Origin: Lachnospiraceae bacterium
GTDB lineage: Bacteria > Bacillota > Clostridia > Lachnospirales > Lachnospiraceae
Assembly: GCA_003519685.1 (NCBI GenBank)
Contig: DOWG01000164.1
Coordinates: 1,826 to 11,410, forward strand
Direction: 5' to 3'
DNA length: 9,585 nucleotides
A program made the translations under genes and the position numbers. The notes under the pieces are model-generated. The model had not been told where the DNA came from and ran no database searches. It worked only from the letters and a program-made list of their open reading frames with translations. Below, piece after piece: positions 1 to 7,103 of the stretch; within the stretch, counting starts at the first letter, position 1; every line of letters begins with the position of its first letter.

Positions 1-158
1 GAGAACCCAGTATATTGAAAGACGATATCCTTTACTATCTTTGCATAATGGTTTACAGCTAATTCACAGTTTTCATCAATCACGATCGCATCATTGTAAT
101 GCAGTGTAAACAATTTATCATTCTTCTTTATTTCCTGCGGAACTGGTAATAAATACAT
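1..158 (-). CDS. Partial CDS (N-terminus only): probable GH20-type hexosaminidase-like protein
   Basis: Only the first 52 codons are in the window; the gene continues past the left edge. The protein begins MYLLPVPQEIKKNDKLFTLH and goes on with NDAIVID and an HYAKIVKDIV helix. The 'P.PQ.i....g.F.L.....I.id' pattern matches the small alpha/beta domain that precedes the catalytic barrel in GH20 beta-N-acetylhexosaminidases and in some other GlcNAc-active hydrolases. The ATG at 158 is preceded by GGAGGA (165-170) with a 6-nt spacer, so the start is firm. It lies 33 nt after the GH38 stop and is probably the next gene of the same operon. There is no signal peptide, which suggests a cytoplasmic enzyme acting on imported sugar. 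The catalytic domain is not visible, so the family call rests on the N-terminus alone; reality of the gene is much surer than its function. Confidence 0.6.
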   Translation of the reverse strand, partial: MYLLPVPQEIKKNDKLFTLHYNDAIVIDENCELAVNHYAKIVKDIVFQYTGF

Positions 159-191
159 AATAAATCCTCCATTCTTTCGTACACTCTTCTA

Positions 192-3100
192 TTACATACG
201 TACCTTATACGTCTTGATCTCATAAGGTTTAATCTCAATATCAAATCCGTCTCCGACAGCCGGTATGCTCTCGCCTTCCTCTTCGATCAGGTTGCACTCC
301 ACAATGGAAGAAGCCTTGATTCCAAGCCGGATATGAGCCTTTGTCAGTGCATTTTCACTCTCATACATACGGATAATGATTCCGGAGCCATCCTCTGCTT
401 CCTTAATCGTTTCCATAACAACGTTCTTTCTGTCAACCGATGCAAAGGAATATCCTGTTCCCGGAGTTCCTCCCTGTACTGCGTAGGCCGGCTGGTTCAG
501 CTTATACGCTTCCCGAACGGTACCGCCGGCGCGCCAATTCTCGGCATGCGGATACAGTGCATAGGTGAAGTAATGCTCCTCATAGTCGGTCATCGGATTC
601 GGCTGAATACCGGACTTGATTAAGGTGATTGCCATATTGCCGTCCTTTACAGAATGACCATATTTACAATCATTTAACAGGCTGACACCGTAATGTCCCT
701 CCGACATATCGATCCATTTCTGTCCGCAGCTTTCGAATCTTGCCATATCCCAGCTTGTGTTTGTATGAATCTTTCTTGTCACATTACCGAACTGGATATC
801 AAAGGTTGCTTCATCGGAATGAATATTTACCGGGAAATGCACTTTCAGCAGATGCTGATGCTCCTTCCAGTCGACATAGGTTGCAAACTCGATTCTTCTG
901 GAATCCGCGTAGAAGTAAATCTTTTGCTTAATTACGGAATTACTAATCTTGCGGTCAATTTCAAGAGTAGCACGCAGGTTGCCCACTTCAGTCCATTCCA
1001 TTCTTGTAACCTGCTCTGCGTCCCAATATTTCTCCGTATAGTACATATCGATATCCCAGTTATCATAGTACATCGGTTTGTCCTCATACATACGGAGCAG
1101 GTTCGCACGTTTGCCTGCCTGAAGCACTTCTCGGTCATTTTCTTTATCATAGATCGAGGTAAATAAGCCATTCTCATCAAGCGTTATCTTATAGAACGGT
1201 GTTTCGAGGCTGGTATCGCCCTTTAAGGTAAATGGTGTCTCTTCCTTTGCACCTGCTTCTACAATTTCATAGGTCCGATATCCCTTGGAAGGAATGCCTT
1301 TCACATAAGCGATTGCTCCCTCTTTGGTCTGCTGAACCGGGTAGATTCCACCTTCCTCGTCCTTTAAGCCGGCTGCCTTGACATCGCCAAGAGAAACGAT
1401 ATCATCCCGGTCAAATCCAAGGGTATTGTAAACTGTTATTCCATTACCGGAACCGGCTACAGCATCTAATCTTTCCTGTAACAGTGCGGTTGCTTCTTCC
1501 TTCAGCTCACTGTATTCCTTCTTCGTCACCTCATAAACCTCATGAATGGAGCTGCCGGGAAGGATATCATGGAATTGATTGATCAGAACCTTCTTCCACA
1601 ACTTTTCCAACTCTTTGGCAGGATAAGCTATTTTTGCTTTGTTCCCCGCAAGCACGGACAATAATTCCAGATCCATCAGAAGCAGTTCGCTCTTACGGTT
1701 GGAACGTTTGTTCCGGGCCATGGAGGTATAGGTTCCGCGGTGGTATTCAAAATAGAACTCGCCTTCCCAAACCGGAAGCCGCTTATGATCCTTCACACGC
1801 TGCTCTAATTCCCTGAAATAGGTTCCTGCGAATTCCTGACGAACCTTCGGTATGCCTTGAACTCCCTTCTCCATGCGTTTGGATGTCTCGAGCATCTCTC
1901 TGGTTGGACCGCCGCCTCCGTCTCCGTAGCCATAGGAGATTAAGATATCATTATTGATATCCTTATTTTGATAGCGCATCCAGCCACCCATGATTGCATC
2001 CGGATGAAGCATACCATTATAGGTAGTAAAGAAGTTCTTCGTATCCTGCCCTACTCCAAGAGTAGAGATAAAGTGGGTAAATACTTCCGAGCCGTCGATT
2101 CCTTTCCATTGTAACGTATCATAGGGTACCTTATTGATCTGATTCCAGGATAACTTGGTCGTCATAAAATAATCAATTCCGGACTTTTTCATAATCTGAG
2201 GCAGGGCTCCGGAATATCCGAATACATCGGGAAGCCATAATATCCGGTTGTCCACGCCGAACTCTTCTTTAAAGAATCGTTTTCCATGGATAAACTGGCG
2301 AACTAAGGATTCCCCGGAGGTTAGGTTACAATCTGCCTCAACCCACATTCCGCCTTCCGGCTCCCAGCGGCCTTCCTTCACACGTTCTTTTAAGCGTGCA
2401 TAAAGCTCCGGATATCTTTCCTTAAGGAAATAATAGAGCTGCGGCTGGCTGGACATAAACTTATAATTCGGGTATTCGTCCATTAGCTTAAGTACCGTTG
2501 CAAAGCTTCTTCCAACCTTTTCTCTGGTCTGCTCTACCGTCCACCACCAGGCAACGTCAATATGGGTATGTCCGATACAGGTTGCTATGACATCGCTGTA
2601 TCCTGCCTTATCTTCGTAAAGTGCTTTCTTTATATAAGCAAGCGCTTTCTCTAAGGAATCATAGAATTCTTTGGAGTAAGGATTTCTTAGATCCAGATAG
2701 TTAATCGTATTATTTAATATGGCCTCAATTTCCATGCGATTCCTGTCTTCTTTATCCATACGGGGGAATGCTTCCAGCGGCACTTTTAAGTCGTAATATA
2801 ATTGCCGGATCTTTGGATCAATCTCCAGCATCTCCACGAATAGATTAAACTCCGAATGAAGGATTCCGGTATAGGATTGCAGATCTAAGCGGTAGGTATC
2901 GTTTGCCTTCGCAGATTCTGTGAGAAGTACTTCTCTATGATGCATATCAATGCCCTGTGTTGCAGCATTATTTACAAACAGAAGGAATTGCGGATTCTTT
3001 GCATCATCCCAATCCTCAATCTGAGTTTTCACGTGCATCCACATAGGCTTATTATTCAATTTTTCGGGAACCGTAAAATCCGCACGGAACCAGTAGTGCT

Positions 3101-3290
3101 CATCCGGACCATACCAATGCATGGTTTTGCTGTCAAAAGGTTCAAAGCTTTCCGAAGCAGCATCCGCATCCTCAGGATGAATATAGTTTCCCTTCTTATA
3201 CATCAGGTTTTCCACTGGAATCCTTTGTACAACAGATAATTTCTTTAGTTGGTCACATATAACGCCAATTCGCTTATCAATATATTCCAT
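192..3290 (-). CDS. GH38 alpha-mannosidase, cytoplasmic
   Basis: A zinc-dependent retaining alpha-mannosidase of 1032 residues, the usual size for bacterial and vacuolar-type GH38 enzymes. The N-terminal beta-rich region (about 1-230) is followed by the catalytic domain opening with GHTHIDVAWWW (240-250), where H243 and D245 are zinc ligands by family comparison. WLPDVFGYSGALPQI carries the nucleophile and zinc ligand D355, GYGDGGGGPT (454-463) is typical, and QFHDILPGSSI supplies H574. A C-terminal beta-sandwich follows, with the family signature WIDMSEGHYGVSLLNDCKYG and YALYPH. The open frame extends upstream to a GTG at 3389, but the ATG at 3290 (MEYIDKR) has GGAG 7 nt away, and the 33 extra codons would run through palindromic DNA and do not resemble the family. 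There is no signal peptide or membrane segment, so it acts on imported oligosaccharides. It lies between the GH130 gene (178-nt gap) and the GH20-like gene. Which alpha-linkage it prefers cannot be read from the sequence. Confidence 0.93.
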   Translation of the reverse strand: MEYIDKRIGVICDQLKKLSVVQRIPVENLMYKKGNYIHPEDADAASESFEPFDSKTMHWYGPDEHYWFRADFTVPEKLNNKPMWMHVKTQIEDWDDAKNPQFLLFVNNAATQGIDMHHREVLLTESAKANDTYRLDLQSYTGILHSEFNLFVEMLEIDPKIRQLYYDLKVPLEAFPRMDKEDRNRMEIEAILNNTINYLDLRNPYSKEFYDSLEKALAYIKKALYEDKAGYSDVIATCIGHTHIDVAWWWTVEQTREKVGRSFATVLKLMDEYPNYKFMSSQPQLYYFLKERYPELYARLKERVKEGRWEPEGGMWVEADCNLTSGESLVRQFIHGKRFFKEEFGVDNRILWLPDVFGYSGALPQIMKKSGIDYFMTTKLSWNQINKVPYDTLQWKGIDGSEVFTHFISTLGVGQDTKNFFTTYNGMLHPDAIMGGWMRYQNKDINNDILISYGYGDGGGGPTREMLETSKRMEKGVQGIPKVRQEFAGTYFRELEQRVKDHKRLPVWEGEFYFEYHRGTYTSMARNKRSNRKSELLLMDLELLSVLAGNKAKIAYPAKELEKLWKKVLINQFHDILPGSSIHEVYEVTKKEYSELKEEATALLQERLDAVAGSGNGITVYNTLGFDRDDIVSLGDVKAAGLKDEEGGIYPVQQTKEGAIAYVKGIPSKGYRTYEIVEAGAKEETPFTLKGDTSLETPFYKITLDENGLFTSIYDKENDREVLQAGKRANLLRMYEDKPMYYDNWDIDMYYTEKYWDAEQVTRMEWTEVGNLRATLEIDRKISNSVIKQKIYFYADSRRIEFATYVDWKEHQHLLKVHFPVNIHSDEATFDIQFGNVTRKIHTNTSWDMARFESCGQKWIDMSEGHYGVSLLNDCKYGHSVKDGNMAITLIKSGIQPNPMTDYEEHYFTYALYPHAENWRAGGTVREAYKLNQPAYAVQGGTPGTGYSFASVDRKNVVMETIKEAEDGSGIIIRMYESENALTKAHIRLGIKASSIVECNLIEEEGESIPAVGDGFDIEIKPYEIKTYKVRM

Positions 3291-3297
3291 ACGATTT

Positions 3298-3301
3298 CTC
3301 C
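3298..3301 (-). promoter_or_regulatory. Shine-Dalgarno site of the GH38 gene
   Basis: GGAG read on the minus strand lies 7 nt before the ATG at 3290. It fixes this start over the upstream in-frame GTG at 3389, which has no comparable site. Confidence 0.75.
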
Positions 3302-3358
3302 ATTTAATAATATATTTTTTGCTGCAAATGAAATATAGAATGAATTTCGGATACGAAT

Positions 3359-3383
3359 GCAAATGCATTTGCGCATATGCATT
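3359..3383. promoter_or_regulatory. Overlapping palindromes, candidate operator upstream of GH38
   Basis: Two dyads overlap about 70-90 bp upstream of the GH38 start. The first, GCAAATGCATTTGC (3359-3372), is a perfect 14-bp palindrome. The second spans 3362-3383, has arms AATGCAT and ATGCATT around a TGCGCA core, and pairs at 10 of 11 positions, with only T3369/T3376 mismatched. Its centre is a CG step (3372/3373), as in many LacI-family operators. An 8-bp palindrome GCATATGC (3373-3380) is nested in the right half. No convincing promoter was found beside it: a minus-strand TTGCAT followed by TATATT has a poor 19-nt spacer. The palindromes are seen directly; the operator role is inference. 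A transcript structure is less likely, because the dyad leaves almost no loop. Confidence 0.45.
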
Positions 3384-3468
3384 AGACACATTCTATAAGT
3401 ATTGCAGCTTGGTTATCGATTAACTATATAGTAAATCATCTATGAATTGTTTTCCAGTAAATTATATC

Positions 3469-4461
3469 TTAAAGCGGATTCTCTTTCATGTGATTCATTA
3501 ATTCTTCTACCGTAGTAAATGCCAGACCGGTAACGGTATCTGCGCATCCATAATAGATCGCAATACGGCCGGTATCTGCATCTGTCAGGGTTGCGCAAGG
3601 GAAGGTGACATTCGGCACATCTCCGATACATTCGTATAATTCATGCGGTGCAAGGATATAATCCTTCGACCTTAAGATTACCTTCCACGGCTGATCAATG
3701 TCCAGCAGAGCTGAACCCATTCGGTATACAAAACCGTTGCAGGTATTAATAACACCATGATAAATAAGTAACCAGCCTTCCTCCGTTTCGATCGGGATCG
3801 GACCCGGACCGATTTTTGTTGACTGCCATGCTGACGCGTCCCCTTTCACCGTACCCATTACATAACGGTGATGTCCCCAATACTCAAGATCAGGGCTCTG
3901 GCTGTAGAAGATATCGCCAAAAGGGGTATGTCCCGTATCGCTTGGTCTGCTTAGCATTGCATACAAACCATTGATTTTTCTTGGGAATAATACTCCGTTT
4001 CGGTTATATGGAAGGAACGCATTCTCTAATTGATAGAACTTCTGAAAATCAAAGGTATATGCAATCCCGATGGTAGGTCCATGGTAACCATTGCACCAGG
4101 TAATATAGTATCGGTCCTCAATGTAGCATACCCGTGGGTCATATCGATATTCTCTCTTAAGAATTTCCTTATCCGCACCTTCGAATTGAATCGGTGTTTC
4201 ATTGATGGTCCAATGAATACCATCATCACTAAAGCCGGCAAAAATATCCATGCTGATGGATTTGCTGTCACACCGGAATACCCCGGCAAATTTACCTTCA
4301 AAGGGAATTACAGCACTGTTGAAAACACTGTTGGATCTCTTCGTTGCATGCCTATCTATGATTGGATTGCTGCTGTAACGCCAAACCGGTTCCATATAGC
4401 CTTCCGGTTTTTCCTGCCAGGGGATATTCTGCAGCGAATTTCCAATAATTTTGTTTGCCAT
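3469..4461 (-). CDS. GH130 beta-mannoside phosphorylase
   Basis: A five-bladed beta-propeller GH130 enzyme of 330 residues, which cleaves a beta-mannoside with inorganic phosphate to release alpha-mannose 1-phosphate. Visible hallmarks are NSVFNSAV (44-51), FRCDSKS (62-68), YRYDPRV with the probable general acid D108, NRNGVLFPRKI (R154, N155), and STKIGPGPIPI plus GWLLIYHGV (K216, H235). The basic residues that hold phosphate in the phosphorylase members are kept, which argues against the GH130 beta-mannosidases that lost them. There is no signal peptide. The open frame has a TTG start at 4473, but its first codons are the Shine-Dalgarno itself (GGAGG, 4467-4471), so the ATG at 4461 (MANKIIGN) is the start. 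With GH38 and a GH20-like neighbour, Man-beta-1,4-GlcNAc from N-glycan cores is the favoured substrate. Beta-1,4-mannooligosaccharide, beta-1,2-mannobiose or mannosylglucose are alternatives that cannot be excluded by eye. Confidence 0.9.
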   Translation of the reverse strand: MANKIIGNSLQNIPWQEKPEGYMEPVWRYSSNPIIDRHATKRSNSVFNSAVIPFEGKFAGVFRCDSKSISMDIFAGFSDDGIHWTINETPIQFEGADKEILKREYRYDPRVCYIEDRYYITWCNGYHGPTIGIAYTFDFQKFYQLENAFLPYNRNGVLFPRKINGLYAMLSRPSDTGHTPFGDIFYSQSPDLEYWGHHRYVMGTVKGDASAWQSTKIGPGPIPIETEEGWLLIYHGVINTCNGFVYRMGSALLDIDQPWKVILRSKDYILAPHELYECIGDVPNVTFPCATLTDADTGRIAIYYGCADTVTGLAFTTVEELMNHMKENPL

Positions 4462-4466
4462 ATTTT

Positions 4467-4471
4467 CCTCC
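4467..4471 (-). promoter_or_regulatory. Shine-Dalgarno site that decides the GH130 start
   Basis: GGAGG lies 5 nt before the ATG at 4461. It overlaps the first codons of the longer TTG-initiated frame (TTG GAG GAA AAT ATG), which makes that longer start improbable. Confidence 0.8.
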
Positions 4472-4480
4472 AATAATATA

Positions 4481-4518
4481 TAACATTATGGAGAACCTTT
4501 CCGTTCCCCATAATGTTA
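4481..4518 (-). repeat. 16-bp stem-loop between the binding-protein and GH130 genes
   Basis: The arms are TAACATTATGG (4481-4491) and CCATAATGTTA (4508-4518), extended inward by four more pairs plus one position that is a G-U wobble in minus-strand RNA. The result is a 16-bp stem with a six-base GGAAAG loop (4497-4502). It begins 11 nt after the stop codon of the solute-binding protein gene. No U-run follows, so it is not a classic intrinsic terminator. Position and shape fit an mRNA-stabilising or 3'-end-defining hairpin that keeps binding-protein mRNA more abundant than the enzyme mRNA downstream, as known for several ABC operons. That role is inference. Confidence 0.7.
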
Positions 4519-4529
4519 TGTATTTACTT

Positions 4530-5999
4530 TTACTTAAATTGTTCGTTGATCTGTTTTTGTGCTTCTTCCATGATCTTGTTAAATCCGGCATCTTCTAATT
4601 CTTTTGTAACCGTATTCACAATTTCTTCTGCATCTCTTGCACCGGTCAGCACTTCTGACTTGTACTTATTCCAGATTTCACGGCAGTTAGCCAATTCATT
4701 CTGAATATTAGTTTGATCCAAGTCAAATCCTAGAAGTACGGAACCCTTTGCTTTCGTATTTAATTCCTTAACTTCATCCCATTGATTGAACTCTTCGTCT
4801 GCTAACTGGGTTACATTAAAGAACGTTCCCTGTGTATAACCAGCCATGTTCCATTCGCTGTTTAATTTATCTACTTTACCATCCTCGGTGTAATTGAAGT
4901 TTTCACCTTCCAAGCCATAGTAGAATGCATCTCTTACATAAGGATCCATATTCACAAGCTGTAAGAATTCCATAGCTTTATCCGGGTGTTTGCAACCGGA
5001 GTAGATTGCATTTAAGGAACCACGTACGGTACTGTTGGATACGATCGGTGCGATATATTCAACTGCTTTTGCATCAGCGCCCATGTTCGGACCCCAAGTT
5101 GTCTTTGCTGCGGAAGGCCATCCCTGTGCGATAAAGCACATACGGTATTTCGGAACCTCTGCTAAGGTAGGAGCATCTGCATTGATGATACCTTCCTTAT
5201 ACCATTCATGTAATGTCTTCAGATCTCTCATAATCTGATCTTCTTTTAGAACGTTAACAACGGTACGGGACTCGTCATCAATTCGAACACCAAGAGGTAC
5301 TAATTCAGCACCCATAGCATCGTATTCACTTAAAATAGCACTTGCACCTAATTTGTCAAGAATAAAAGGTGGCTTTCCTTCGCCGTCTTTAATTTTCTTT
5401 AAGTCGTCAGATAAGCTTTGTAATGTATGTTTCTCATCAATATTAATATCGTACTTATCAGCAATTGCTGTATCCCAAACGAAATAATTCGTCATTGAGG
5501 AATCTTTGTAAGTCGGAACGGAATAGATTTTACCGTCAACCTTAACTGCATCCCAATAATCTGCAGGGATATAGTTATAAAGATCGGGAGCCTTTTTCTG
5601 AACTAAATCTGTCATATCGTAGAAAGCTCCTAAATCAACCTCACTAAGATATCTTCCAGAGTCCGTGAAGAGGATATCAAAATACTCACCTGAGTTAACA
5701 ATAACATTTCTTCTGTTATCCCAGTCTCCCCAGGCTACTACCTCTACCTCAATGTTTACACCAATCTTCTCTGCAAGATATTCATTGATGTGTTTCTTCC
5801 ATGCATCATAGTTTGTCGGCATACCATTACCAACCATGATCCATTTGAGTGTTACCACTTCATCATTACCCTTAGTTTCGTTTTCCTTATTATCAGTAGT
5901 GTTGTTGTTCTTCGGTTCCTCTGCCTTTTTACCGCATCCGATAACGAGAGCCCCCAGCATAACTACTAACAATAGTAATGCAACAAGTTTCTTTTTCAT
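4530..5999 (-). CDS. ABC transporter solute-binding lipoprotein (family 1, LipO-like)
   Basis: The extracellular oligosaccharide receptor of the importer, 489 residues. MKKK is followed by a hydrophobic stretch and the lipobox VIGC, with lipidated C22, so after signal peptidase II cleavage the protein is anchored to the outer membrane face. A charged, Asn/Glu-rich linker (about 23-47) precedes the binding domain, which opens with VTLKWIMVGNGMP and contains FDILFTDSGRYLSEVDLGAFYDMTDL split over 100-130, KIYSVPTYKD and GCKHPDKAMEFLQLVNMD. The C-terminal 130 or so residues (GFDLD, AGFNKIMEEAQKQINEQF) resemble the DUF3502 region of LipO-type proteins. The ATG at 5999 has a full AGGAGGT at 6004-6010. 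It lies third in the operon, after both permeases, with a 111-nt gap containing two inverted repeats and a stable hairpin behind it. The exact ligand cannot be deduced; the neighbours point to a mannose-containing glycan. Confidence 0.92.
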   Translation of the reverse strand: MKKKLVALLLLVVMLGALVIGCGKKAEEPKNNNTTDNKENETKGNDEVVTLKWIMVGNGMPTNYDAWKKHINEYLAEKIGVNIEVEVVAWGDWDNRRNVIVNSGEYFDILFTDSGRYLSEVDLGAFYDMTDLVQKKAPDLYNYIPADYWDAVKVDGKIYSVPTYKDSSMTNYFVWDTAIADKYDINIDEKHTLQSLSDDLKKIKDGEGKPPFILDKLGASAILSEYDAMGAELVPLGVRIDDESRTVVNVLKEDQIMRDLKTLHEWYKEGIINADAPTLAEVPKYRMCFIAQGWPSAAKTTWGPNMGADAKAVEYIAPIVSNSTVRGSLNAIYSGCKHPDKAMEFLQLVNMDPYVRDAFYYGLEGENFNYTEDGKVDKLNSEWNMAGYTQGTFFNVTQLADEEFNQWDEVKELNTKAKGSVLLGFDLDQTNIQNELANCREIWNKYKSEVLTGARDAEEIVNTVTKELEDAGFNKIMEEAQKQINEQFK

Positions 6000-6027
6000 A
6001 ATTACCTCCTGTATCTTTTTTTATTTA

Positions 6028-6055
6028 TAAAAAAGCTTGCTGTAAAGCTTTTTTA
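6028..6055 (-). terminator. A/T-rich hairpin, possible weak terminator or processing site before the binding-protein gene
   Basis: The arms AAAAAAGCTT (6029-6038) and AAGCTTTTTT (6045-6054) are perfectly complementary, with one more T-A pair outside and a six-base loop. Read on the minus strand, the stem ends in a run of six T followed by ATAAAT. This resembles an intrinsic terminator, but the stem holds only two G-C pairs, so full termination is unlikely. It lies in the gap between the second permease and the binding-protein gene. Attenuation, RNA processing or chance are all possible. Confidence 0.4.
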
Positions 6056-6067
6056 CCATGTACCAAG

Positions 6068-6090
6068 AACGATCCATCCTGCTGATCGTT
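6068..6090. repeat. 7-bp inverted repeat in the permease/binding-protein gap
   Basis: AACGATC (6068-6074) and GATCGTT (6084-6090) form a perfect 7-bp inverted repeat with a 9-nt loop, 20 nt downstream of the permease stop on the minus strand. On the plus strand it is followed by TTTT, but no plus-strand gene ends here. It could be the 3'-end structure of the permease mRNA or an operator; the sequence does not decide. Confidence 0.4.
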
Positions 6091-6110
6091 TTTCTCTTTC
6101 TAAATATCCA

Positions 6111-7034
6111 TCAGCCCTTTACTGCACCGATCGTTAAACCGGTAACAAAGTATTTCTGGAAAAATGGATATGCACAAGCAATCGGTAATACAATCACTAC
6201 AGCAATCGCCATACGAACGGATTCGGTAGGCATCATGCTTTTATACTGCTGTAAAGAAAGACCTGCGGTAGGGTTATTTGCCAGGTATTCAATATTTTTC
6301 TGCATATTATTCAATAACGCCTGCAAGGAATATAGCTTTGCATTGGTAATATACAGGGAAGACTGGAACCAGTCATTCCAATAAGCAAACGTAAGGAATA
6401 ATCCGATCGTCGCAAAAACCGGTTTTGAGATCGGTACCACGATCCTTGTAAAAATATTTAACTGGCTTGCCCCATCAATCTTAGCGGATTCAATAATGGA
6501 ATCCGGTACAGTTGTTTTAAAGAAGGTCTTACAGATAACCACATTAAATGAGGAAACCAAAAGCGGCAGAATCAAAGCCCATACCGTGTTCTTTAATCCA
6601 AGAATGTTGGAATTCACAACATAGGATGCAACCATACCTCCGTTAAATATCATTGGTATAAATACGATCCAGGTTAAAAAGCCTTTCAGCTTATACTGCG
6701 GTCTGGAAAGTACATATCCCAAAGCAGTGGTTAAAATCACACCCAAAGCAGTACCTACAACCGTAACAAGAACAGAAATTCCAAGTGCATCAATAATTGC
6801 CTTTTTCTCGTTCCAGAGGAATTTGTAAGCACTGCTTGACAATTCCGACGGGAAGAATTGGTAGCCATTGTTTGCAATGGAAGCTTCTGAAGTAATTGAA
6901 ATAATAAAAACAAATACAAACGGTATAACACAAATCAATGAAACTAAAATAAAAATTATATTAAACAGGAAATTCGTAGGCTTTTTAATACGATTTAGCT
7001 TACTTCGTTCCTGACTACTATCCTTTTTCTTCAT
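6111..7034 (-). CDS. ABC sugar transporter permease, LplC/YtcP type
   Basis: One of the two inner-membrane subunits of the oligosaccharide importer, 307 residues and about six membrane segments (approximately 21-47, 83-107, 117-138, 150-168, 205-222, 273-290). The coupling-loop EAA motif is ESAKIDGASQLNIFTRIVVP (182-201), which contacts the ATPase. The C-terminus, PTESVRMAIAVV and ending VTGLTIGAVKG, is the characteristic end of the LplC/YtcP branch of carbohydrate permeases. The frame is open to an ATG at 7055, but the ATG at 7034 (MKKKDSSQ) has GGAGG 6 nt upstream and is the better start. It follows the other permease by 69 nt and ends in TGA, 111 nt before the binding-protein gene. No nucleotide-binding subunit is encoded in the window. 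Confidence 0.93.
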   Translation of the reverse strand: MKKKDSSQERSKLNRIKKPTNFLFNIIFILVSLICVIPFVFVFIISITSEASIANNGYQFFPSELSSSAYKFLWNEKKAIIDALGISVLVTVVGTALGVILTTALGYVLSRPQYKLKGFLTWIVFIPMIFNGGMVASYVVNSNILGLKNTVWALILPLLVSSFNVVICKTFFKTTVPDSIIESAKIDGASQLNIFTRIVVPISKPVFATIGLFLTFAYWNDWFQSSLYITNAKLYSLQALLNNMQKNIEYLANNPTAGLSLQQYKSMMPTESVRMAIAVVIVLPIACAYPFFQKYFVTGLTIGAVKG

Positions 7035-7040
7035 AATTTT

Positions 7041-7045
7041 CCTCC
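7041..7045 (-). promoter_or_regulatory. Shine-Dalgarno site that decides the LplC-type permease start
   Basis: GGAGG lies 6 nt before the ATG at 7034. It is inside the longer frame that starts at 7055, which argues against that longer start. Confidence 0.75.
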
Positions 7046-7103
7046 ATTTCGGCATAGCTTTTTTTGTGCATAAGTAAAAGGATTAAATTCTTTCACTTTT
7101 CTC

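Noticed and set aside
693..1166. Plus-strand open frame of 157 codons opposite the GH38 gene
   Set aside because: It lies wholly inside a well-supported gene on the other strand, and I recognise no domain in its translation. It is a shadow frame.
3291..3389. N-terminal extension of the GH38 frame (33 codons from a GTG at 3389)
   Set aside because: It has no ribosome binding site, crosses the palindromes, and does not look like the start of a GH38 protein. The ATG at 3290 has a well-placed GGAG.
3423..3432. ACTATATAGT, a perfect 10-bp palindrome downstream of the GH130 stop
   Set aside because: It is a short A/T-only core in A/T-rich DNA, with no extension of the pairing and no U-run, so chance is the simplest explanation.
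4030..4476. Plus-strand open frame of 148 codons opposite the GH130 gene
   Set aside because: It overlaps the strongly supported GH130 gene antisense and shows no recognisable motif.
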